Source: Silicimonas algicola (GTDB lineage: Bacteria; Pseudomonadota; Alphaproteobacteria; Rhodobacterales; Rhodobacteraceae). From it: a stretch of DNA of 64,000 nucleotides. The notes beneath the pieces were generated by a model. That model did no database searches, was not told the DNA's origin, and saw nothing but the letters and a program-made list of their open reading frames with translations. The stretch spans positions 1 through 64,000 of the forward strand of contig NZ_QGGV01000009.1 of assembly GCF_003148765.1 (NCBI RefSeq), given 5' to 3'. This document shows positions 48,604-55,028 of the stretch, piece by piece; positions within the stretch are counted from its first letter, which is position 1; each line of letters begins with the position of its first letter. Both the position numbers and the translations under genes were made by a program.

Positions 48604-49184
48604 TGGACAGCCATAGCATCAGATATTTCATGCTCAACAACCTCAGCATTGAGAGTGAGGTTCGATCTGTTGCAAAGGAGCTCGATCTCGATCTTGGGCC
48701 AACGCACAAGCGCGAAAAAGAAATAGAGAATAAATTCTACCCTCAGTTTTCATTGCGGGTGAGAAGTGAGGCTGAGAGGATGGCGAGAAATTACACCATA
48801 TTCTACAGCTTGGAGAATTCCATCCGTGAACTCATTTCTGATGTCCTAAAGAAGCATGGAAACGACTGGTGGAGCGTGGCTGGTGTGGTTCCGACCGTCG
48901 TCAAAGATAACGCCGAAAAAAATCGAAAGAAAGAATTGGCTGCCGGTGTAACACCTCGATCGGGTAGTATGCTCGACTACACCAATTTTGGAGAGCTAGG
49001 TGAAATCATTAAATCTAACTGGAATGACTTCGCTGATATTTTTACCGATATTCAGGCGGTTGAGAGGATTCTAAAGAATCTCAATACGCTTCGCGCTGCT
49101 ATCGCGCATTGCACGCCTCTCGCGGAGGATGAGGAAGTCCGACTTCACCTTTCATTAAGGGATTGGTTCAGGCAGCAAGCCTAA
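48603..49184 (+). CDS. Swt1-type HEPN domain protein
   Basis: This protein of 193 residues matches the HEPN group found at the end of Swt1-like endoribonucleases. FYSLENSIRELISDVL near 68-82 and FGELGEIIKSNWNDFADIF near 129-147 precede the catalytic-type RxxxxH motif, R164-AAIA-H169, in NTLRAAIAHC. HEPN domains commonly act as RNases in defence and toxin-antitoxin systems. It is coupled to the DUF5343 gene and is likewise low in GC. RNase activity is inferred from the motif. Confidence 0.8.
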   Translation: MDSHSIRYFMLNNLSIESEVRSVAKELDLDLGPTHKREKEIENKFYPQFSLRVRSEAERMARNYTIFYSLENSIRELISDVLKKHGNDWWSVAGVVPTVVKDNAEKNRKKELAAGVTPRSGSMLDYTNFGELGEIIKSNWNDFADIFTDIQAVERILKNLNTLRAAIAHCTPLAEDEEVRLHLSLRDWFRQQA

Positions 49185-49328
49185 TCCTCAACGACTCTTG
49201 AGCCGGGTAATGCAGAGGCCGGGGCCCGCCTTACAGCGCCCAGCCCCCTGAGTCCCCTTGTGCCCCCTACTATAAAAAGTGCTGCATGGGGGTGTGCAAG
49301 GTGGGCCCATAGTTACAGCCTCTCTAGG

Positions 49329-51644
49329 TTAGGGGGCGGTAGGGGGCTCAGGGGGCGCGGGCAGGCGGGCCAGTTCCTGTTCCACGGCGTGCGCAAGGGC
49401 TCCCCGCCACCGCTGTGGGTTCCGCACGATCCAGACCTTCACTTTCGGTCGCCCGAACAGGGCGAAGGGTTTCGGCATCGGTTCAATGCCGACCTTCCGG
49501 GCGATGGGTGCGAGGAGTTTCCATTTGCGGCTGGTGTCCGCCCCCGCCGTGTGCATGGGCGAGAAGCCGAACACCTCGTCGAACAGGTCGTCCGCCGTGA
49601 TGAGGTCGCGAGGATGGCTCTCCACCAGCGCCGCCGCATTCTCATCCTCGGTCGTCATGCTGGCCGCGACAACCGCCCTCTTCGCGTCGTTCATCGCCGC
49701 CCGTGCGCCGGGGTTGAAACCGGCGATGTTGCGCGTCCGGAGGAACTGTCGAACCGAGGCGATGAATAGCGGATCTGGGTGGGGATAGAGGGTGGCGTAG
49801 AGCTGCCGGTAATACGCTTCGTCCCGAGGTTCGTCGGGATTCATGATTGCGTTCCAGCGCCGGTCGTCGTTGGTCAGCGGCAGACCGGTTTCATAGTTAG
49901 AGAAGATTAGGAAGCGACAACAGTTCTTCTCCGTGAACTGAAGGCCATATTTCATGTTGATGAAGCGATGCGAGGCGGTGACCATCGACTTAAGCTTCTC
50001 ACTGTGCTGCCACCGCTCGCCCGTGCCGCCCTCGTTGATCTCGTCCACCACGGCCAGCAGCTTGCGCGAAAGCTGGCCGTTGAACCCGCTGGAGAGGCTG
50101 GACTTGAGGTCGAAGTCCATGGCGACGTTCCCGGACCAGACATGCGCCAGCAGCGCGGCCAACCAGTTCCGCCCAACCCCCTGTTGGGTCGCGATCATCA
50201 GGTAATGGTTGTGCGGCAGGACGCCGGGGTGCTGTTCGATATGTGCCAGCCAATCGAGGAACCGCTCACGCTCGATCTTGCCCGGAACGAGATACTCTAC
50301 ATGATTGAGGAAGATGCCGATCCGCTGTGCCCAATCGCGCGGGGGATTGTGCGGGCGTGGCTTCCACATATTCAGGGCGTGTCGGCCGTCGTCGGCCTTA
50401 CAGAACTCCCCGGCGCTCGGGTCAAAAGTCATGGTATACGCCACCTGGCGGTTCGCGCTGCTCTGCCAGAGAGCGAAGGTTGGCACCTTCTTCTCGTCCT
50501 CATCCTCGGTGGCCGGGATCGTGGTCGTGTTGTGCTTCAGCAGTTGACCCATGCTGGGGGGCGGAAGCTGGACGGCAGTGTTGTCACGGAACACGATCAT
50601 CGTCTTTTCAGCGGCGATGTAGACGAGCGCCCTGTGCATTTCGCCAATGTCCATAGTCGGAGGGAGCGCGGCGGCTGAGAAGCCTTCTTCGCCAATCATC
50701 TTGAAGGCGGCGCGCGACTGCTCGGCTTGCTGTTTCTCGAATGCTTGGCGGCGGCGGATCGCATCAATACTGCGGCTCAGGTATCGGTCTTCTTTTGTCG
50801 CCTTCTCGCGCTTCCCAAGCTCGCTCTTGCGAAAGAGGCGCATCACCTGCCCATTGTTCGGGCTGTAGAAGGCGAGGATGCCGAGCAACGCCATGTCCGC
50901 CTCGGATTGGGACGGGTAGTTTGGCTTGCCTTTCCAATTGCCGTCCCAGAGCATCTGGAACTTCACGGCGTTCGCTGCCTTCTTGGCTCGCCCCAAAACC
51001 TCGTCGTCAATCTCCTTCTCCGGTTCGTCGGGAACCGGAGCCAGGTTGACCGAGGGAACCTTCTGGCGCAGGCGAAGCTCCGTAACCAGCGCATCAACCG
51101 ACTCCTGCTGCTCAGCGACGGGTAGTTCGCAATGAACCATGCCGGTGCAGATCAGGAAGCGGCGTTCACTATAGATCTCGACGTTTCCGACATGGCACCC
51201 CTTGCCGATGTCCGCCTGAACGATGAGGTGCAGACCGAGGCCGGATCGCGAAACCTCGGTATAGGTGTTCATGTGGGCGACGATGCGAAGGTAAGCGTCG
51301 CGATCCCCCTCGGTGGACCATTTGGTCGGGTCAACCGGCTGACCCTTCGCAAGCTGCGTCTGTTCGTTGACCCAATCGAGGTCGATACAGGCGAACGGAT
51401 CAGCGGCAGTGAAGACGAAGCCGATCCGCCAGCCTTTCTCCGATGCCACCCGGCAGGCGGTGTCAAAGTCCATCCACGTGCTCGGGTCGTTCACCTTGGC
51501 GGGCTGTCCGTCCGCCGCCCGGGGTGCCTTGTCGATGGCCGTTCCCGGCGTGACGCACCATTGCGAAAGCGCGCGAAGCTCTGTGGGCAGTCGCTCGTAA
51601 GGGCTCGTTTGCGGACCGATTCCGGCCTCTGTTACCGTGTGCAT
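49329..51644 (-). CDS. PrimPol-helicase replication protein (NrS-1-like)
   Basis: This 771-residue protein combines primase-polymerase and helicase parts. The N-terminal part has GFVFTAADPFACIDLDWV (acidic pair D88/D90) and SRSGLGLHLIVQ with H139, as in the phage NrS-1 primase-polymerase. The C-terminal helicase (DUF5906-like) has a Walker A-like TQQGVGRN at 487-494 in which Arg492 stands where lysine is expected, Walker B LLAVVDEINE, and FLIFSNYETGLPL. It would let the element start its own replication. It is transcribed in the same direction as the integrase. Confidence 0.85.
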   Translation of the reverse strand: MHTVTEAGIGPQTSPYERLPTELRALSQWCVTPGTAIDKAPRAADGQPAKVNDPSTWMDFDTACRVASEKGWRIGFVFTAADPFACIDLDWVNEQTQLAKGQPVDPTKWSTEGDRDAYLRIVAHMNTYTEVSRSGLGLHLIVQADIGKGCHVGNVEIYSERRFLICTGMVHCELPVAEQQESVDALVTELRLRQKVPSVNLAPVPDEPEKEIDDEVLGRAKKAANAVKFQMLWDGNWKGKPNYPSQSEADMALLGILAFYSPNNGQVMRLFRKSELGKREKATKEDRYLSRSIDAIRRRQAFEKQQAEQSRAAFKMIGEEGFSAAALPPTMDIGEMHRALVYIAAEKTMIVFRDNTAVQLPPPSMGQLLKHNTTTIPATEDEDEKKVPTFALWQSSANRQVAYTMTFDPSAGEFCKADDGRHALNMWKPRPHNPPRDWAQRIGIFLNHVEYLVPGKIERERFLDWLAHIEQHPGVLPHNHYLMIATQQGVGRNWLAALLAHVWSGNVAMDFDLKSSLSSGFNGQLSRKLLAVVDEINEGGTGERWQHSEKLKSMVTASHRFINMKYGLQFTEKNCCRFLIFSNYETGLPLTNDDRRWNAIMNPDEPRDEAYYRQLYATLYPHPDPLFIASVRQFLRTRNIAGFNPGARAAMNDAKRAVVAASMTTEDENAAALVESHPRDLITADDLFDEVFGFSPMHTAGADTSRKWKLLAPIARKVGIEPMPKPFALFGRPKVKVWIVRNPQRWRGALAHAVEQELARLPAPPEPPTAP

Positions 51645-51837
51645 GGTTGCTGCTCTTTCCTCAATCTGGGGCAGTGGCTTCGGTCTGGTTGGCGGTCGGG
51701 TTCTTGGAGCGGAACCCGACCGCTTCTCGGTTGGGGCTATGACCGCGCTGGAACGGGGGCACGCCCGACACAGGCGCGCGCTTACTGCATTCCGCGCTGT
51801 GGCGGCTGACGTTCGTATTCGTCATAATGGAGCCGAC

Positions 51838-52107
51838 TTACGCGGCGGCTTCGCTGGTATTGAGCTTCGATCCGCTGGCCAGCCAACGCAGCACATCAAC
51901 CTCGGCATACCAAATGCGGCGGGTGCCGGGAGGCTGGAAGAAGCGCGGTCCCTCACCGCGCGCCCGATACGCCTCGAAGGTCATGGGATGCACGTCAGCC
52001 ATGGATGCAGCTTCTTTGGTCGAGACTGGACGCCCTTTCGGCGTGTAGCCGAAATGCGCGCACAGTTCCTCAAAGGTAGCATCGGTCAGGTCGAGATATT
52101 CAATCAT
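51838..52107 (-). CDS. AlpA-like helix-turn-helix protein
   Basis: This 89-residue protein has an AlpA/excisionase-like DNA-binding part: VSTKEAASMADVHPMTFEAY, then RARGEGPRFFQPPGTRRIWY and EVDVLRWLAS. Such proteins switch integrase or replication genes of islands. ATG 52107 has AGGAGACC upstream. It lies between the replication gene and the integrase. Confidence 0.8.
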   Translation of the reverse strand: MIEYLDLTDATFEELCAHFGYTPKGRPVSTKEAASMADVHPMTFEAYRARGEGPRFFQPPGTRRIWYAEVDVLRWLASGSKLNTSEAAA

Positions 52108-52173
52108 GTCGGTCTCCTGAACAGGTGACCGGCGTTTCCCAATCCCGGCTTCGGGTGCCCCATACCGACACAC

Positions 52174-52372
52174 TACATGTAGTGGCTGGCGGTGGGCTAT
52201 GGGTATAGGCTAGCGAAAACTGGCAAAAGTCGGCAAGGGGTTTCTGCAGTCGGAGACAACGGCACGGCCCGCAGCGCGTCGGCTACAGCGCGATCCCGCC
52301 CCGCCGCCGGGGTAGGGGCGGCAGGCCCTGATCCCCGGCTGGTGCCCGATATTTTCGGGGTGGCAGCACGCA
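52174..52372. other. Spacer between AlpA-like gene and integrase
   Basis: This 199-base spacer contains no gene that can be supported. A GGGCGGGATCGC-type GC-rich stretch and TACATGTAG palindrome near 52172-52180 (ACTACATGTAGT) are seen; the palindrome is upstream of the AlpA-like gene and could be an operator. Confidence 0.35.
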
Positions 52373-53653
52373 TTACGCGCGGCTTTCCAAGGAGACGACA
52401 TTCGCGCCGCTGGCCTTTGCGGCTGCAATACGCGCAGCGCCCTCAATATAGTCGCCAATCGCCTGCACCTCGCGGTGATAGTCGCGGAGGTCGGAGGTCT
52501 GAAGGTAATGTTTCTGCGTGACTGACTGAGGCACATGGTTCGTGAGAAGCTCTAGCTTAGCGGTGTCCAGACCGCAGGCATTGATGCCGAGGGTGATCGC
52601 CGTTCGCCTGAGATCGTGCATTGAGAAACGCTTCATGCCTGTGCGCTTCGCCCACCGTTCAAACGGAGCACGGGGGTCCATGATGTGGCCGAGTTTTCCG
52701 CGCGATGGAAACACGAACTTGCTGTCGCTCAGGCCGCGCCGCAGTTTCAGCACCTCGACGGCCTGTGTGCTGAGCGGCAACCACACCGGGTTCTTGTTCT
52801 TCGGGTCGGGGATGTGCCACCAGCAGTTCGTCGGGTCGTCGTCGATGTTGACACGATCCCAAGTGAGAGTGCGGGACTCGTCTTTGCGCCCGCCGCAGAG
52901 GGTGACGAACTTGATGAAGTCCACACCAGTCGCGGCGTCGTCGTTGATGGCTTCGGCGCGAACGTCATCAAGCCAGTTCCAGAATTCGCCGATCTGCCGC
53001 TTGTCGATATGCTCGGTGCGCGGCGGTGACGGTTTTAAGTCCCGCTTCAAGATCGAGACCGGGTTGTGCAGGATGATCGGTGTCCCGTCCTGAAGGCGGT
53101 ATTCCTCGATGGCGAAGTTCAGCAACGTGCGCAACGTGACCATGTAGAGGCGCGCGGCGCTGGGGGCGGGCGCGGGTTTCTTGCGCAACCCCTCAGCGGC
53201 GATCTTCTCGAACAGCGCCCGGCATTCGGCAGGCGTGATGCTGGTGATGGCGCGGTCCTTCCACTTCTTGAACGCGGTTTCGATGTGACGGTCCATATCG
53301 CGCCGGGTGCTTTCCTTCAGCAGCCCTCGGGCCAAATAAGCGTCGGCCAGTTCGCGCAATGTGATCTGCTTGGTGGCATCGACCTTCTTCGCGTCCCGAG
53401 GGTCGATGCCTTCGCGCATCTGCTGGAGGATACTCTGCGCCCGCTTGCGAGCTTGGTCCTCGGTATAAAGACCAAATCTCCCGATGGTGACGATGACTGC
53501 TTTCCCGTTCACGCGCCCCTGGGCGACGAAGGCACGGACCCCGCTCGCAGTAATGCGCAGGCCGTATCCTGACACTCGGTCATCCCAGTGAATTTCGTAA
53601 CCTTTTGCGGGCGGTTGGACCCGGTCGATGAAGGTCTTCGTAAGCTTCGCCAT
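52373..53653 (-). CDS. int: P4-type tyrosine integrase
   Basis: This site-specific recombinase has 426 residues. The N-terminal arm-binding domain (DUF4102) is seen in AKGYEIHWDDRVSGYGLRI. The catalytic residues are R256 (CGGRKDES), H346/R349 (MHDLRRTA), H373 and the nucleophile Y383 (TQKHYLQ). It should integrate and excise the element at the tRNA-Arg gene. Its start faces the right attachment site, 158 bases away, and it is read inward. Confidence 0.96.
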   Translation of the reverse strand: MAKLTKTFIDRVQPPAKGYEIHWDDRVSGYGLRITASGVRAFVAQGRVNGKAVIVTIGRFGLYTEDQARKRAQSILQQMREGIDPRDAKKVDATKQITLRELADAYLARGLLKESTRRDMDRHIETAFKKWKDRAITSITPAECRALFEKIAAEGLRKKPAPAPSAARLYMVTLRTLLNFAIEEYRLQDGTPIILHNPVSILKRDLKPSPPRTEHIDKRQIGEFWNWLDDVRAEAINDDAATGVDFIKFVTLCGGRKDESRTLTWDRVNIDDDPTNCWWHIPDPKNKNPVWLPLSTQAVEVLKLRRGLSDSKFVFPSRGKLGHIMDPRAPFERWAKRTGMKRFSMHDLRRTAITLGINACGLDTAKLELLTNHVPQSVTQKHYLQTSDLRDYHREVQAIGDYIEGAARIAAAKASGANVVSLESRA

Positions 53654-53665
53654 GTGGCTCTCCTT

Positions 53666-53792
53666 GGCTAGCGTGCTAGCAACATACCAGCACGCTAGAA
53701 CCGTTTAGGACATTCTCGCGCCGGCTAGCAATGGCGTCAAGTATCTGACTATGTGAGGAAAAATTGGTTGATGCTGGCAATCGCTGGCAATC
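53666..53792. repeat. Repeats between integrase and attR
   Basis: GCTAGC-GT-GCTAGC (53667-53680) is an inverted pair; CAGCACGCTAG at 53688-53698 repeats it in reverse, and GCTAGC recurs at 53724-53729. A tandem decamer GCTGGCAATC follows at 53773-53782 and 53783-53792. Together these look like arm-type binding sites for integrase or excisionase. Confidence 0.5.
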
Positions 53793-53811
53793 GCAGGCGT
53801 GCCGCTGGAAA

Positions 53812-53861
53812 ACTACGAATCAAGGGGTCGGGGGTTCGAATCCTCCCCAGCGCGCCAATTT
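53812..53861. repeat. attR core, 50-bp direct repeat
   Basis: This copy of the 3-prime portion of the tRNA-Arg gene, from the anticodon loop to CCAATTT, lacks the 5-prime half and so is not a tRNA gene. It marks the right border of the element. Confidence 0.95.
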
Positions 53862-54225
53862 TCTGACACTTATTGGTGTAAGGCAACGACTTGCGGGGTT
53901 TCTGGGTGAGGCGTTCCCCCAATTATTCCCCCACTCGGCCGCTTTCCGTCACCCGACGTCGCCTCACCCTTCGCGTCGAGAGAGGCCAGCTGTCCACGGG
54001 GTCAATATGGGAACAACCTCTCTCTAAAGTAGTCGTTCACCTTCTCGACTTGGTCTACTACGGGCCATTCAAAATGCTCATCAAGCTCTTCTTGCACGAA
54101 AGGCTTCGGGAGCGAGCACTGACCAGGCCAGCACAGCGACGATGTCGCTGTTGCGCACCCCGATGAAACGGCGCATGCCTGTCATTCATCGCTATCGCCC
54201 TTCTGGAGCTCTTACCCGCTACGGG
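53862..54225. other. Gene-free stretch right of attR
   Basis: These 364 bases show no open frame that looks like a protein by composition or similarity, no tRNA and no clear repeat. The segment may be debris of an earlier insertion next to the tRNA gene or the 3-prime end of the phosphorelay transcript. Confidence 0.35.
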
Positions 54226-54552
54226 TTACCTCTGACCGCCGGACACCGCCCCTCTCAGCGTCGACTGGAGCGATGCGATGGGGCGCTCCAACTGTTCCAG
54301 TCGGGCGTTTCCCGAACGGAAGTCCTGGATGTGGTCCTCAAGCGTGAGGGCCGCATCCCCCACCTCAGGGAAGTCGAAGCTGGCCGCGGCCCCCGCGAGA
54401 TTGTGTGCAAAGGATTCAAGATCTCCAAGCGGGGCCGGGTCCCCCTTCGAGAGCGCTCTGCGATACGTCTCGAGCCTCGCTACGCCCTCTTCCAGGCGGA
54501 CAGCGAACCGCGCGCGCACGGCTGCCAGTCGAGCCTCAGTTCTCTTATCCAA
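54226..54552 (-). CDS. Histidine phosphotransfer (Hpt) protein
   Basis: This 108-residue protein is a four-helix-type Hpt domain. The phospho-accepting histidine is in LESFAHNLAGAAASFDF. The TTG at 54552 (MDKRTEARLAAVRARF) is chosen because AAGGAG lies seven bases upstream; the frame is open a little further but has no such site. It lies about 70 bases downstream of the response regulator gene, completing a kinase-regulator-Hpt set. Confidence 0.78.
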   Translation of the reverse strand: MDKRTEARLAAVRARFAVRLEEGVARLETYRRALSKGDPAPLGDLESFAHNLAGAAASFDFPEVGDAALTLEDHIQDFRSGNARLEQLERPIASLQSTLRGAVSGGQR

Positions 54553-54623
54553 CAATTGACTCCTTCCATCCTGCCGCCGCTTCGGCAGCCGAGCGCCGCC
54601 AGGCGTCTCCACCCGGGCTCTTC

Positions 54624-55028
54624 CTACCCCGGCTCGCCGAACCCGCCCTCCGCCTGCCCGATTAAGCCACGCACTTGCCTGGCAAGCGCCGTTGGATCGA
54701 ATGGCTTGGTTATTACCGCACAGGCGCCGAGCTCCATTATCCGCTCAACCTCATGGGGTCGCGTCTTCGCGGTCATGAAGGCCACCGGCGTGTCGCCCAG
54801 AAGTTCCTCCCGCCTCATCGCCGCGAGCGTCTCGCCGCCATTCATCCCCGGCATCATCCAGTCGAGCAGGACCAGGTCAGGGCGGCAATGGCGCAACTCG
54901 CGCAGGGCTTCCTCGCCGTCGCTGCAGGATACGACCGAGAACCCTCCTAGCGCCTCCAGACTCAAGGCCACGATTTCCCGGATGTCGGGGTCGTCCTCGA
55001 CAAGAAGGATAGTTTCGGGGTCAGCCAT
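54624..55028 (-). CDS. Single-domain response regulator
   Basis: This 134-residue protein is a receiver domain alone. The acidic pocket is in LLVEDDPDIRE, the phosphorylated aspartate in DLVLLDWMMPGMNGGE, and the conserved lysine in VITKPFDP. It has no output domain, so it probably works as a phosphate shuttle or by protein contact. ATG 55028 lies inside the end of the kinase gene (8-base overlap). Confidence 0.9.
   Translation of the reverse strand: MADPETILLVEDDPDIREIVALSLEALGGFSVVSCSDGEEALRELRHCRPDLVLLDWMMPGMNGGETLAAMRREELLGDTPVAFMTAKTRPHEVERIMELGACAVITKPFDPTALARQVRGLIGQAEGGFGEPG

Larger units (their letters stand above)
44764..53861. mobile_element. 9.1-kb integrated element in tRNA-Arg (satellite-like island)
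   Basis: Perfect 50-bp direct repeats at both ends, one inside an intact tRNA-Arg gene, and a P4-type integrase next to the right repeat show site-specific integration. The cargo is an AlpA-like protein, a PrimPol-helicase, a reverse operon of small proteins including a DUF5681 type, and a DUF5343/HEPN pair. There is no capsid, portal, tail or conjugation gene, so it resembles a phage satellite or integrative mobilisable element. The integrase sits at the end away from the intact tRNA gene, which is less common. Confidence 0.92.

Noticed and set aside
53812-53861. Second tRNA-Arg gene
   Set aside because: Only the portion from the anticodon loop to the CCA is present; the acceptor 5-prime strand, D arm and 5-prime anticodon stem are missing. 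It is an attachment-site duplicate.
53891-54166. Small frame right of attR
   Set aside because: Basic, cysteine- and arginine-rich translation without a start signal; it resembles chance coding in GC-rich DNA.
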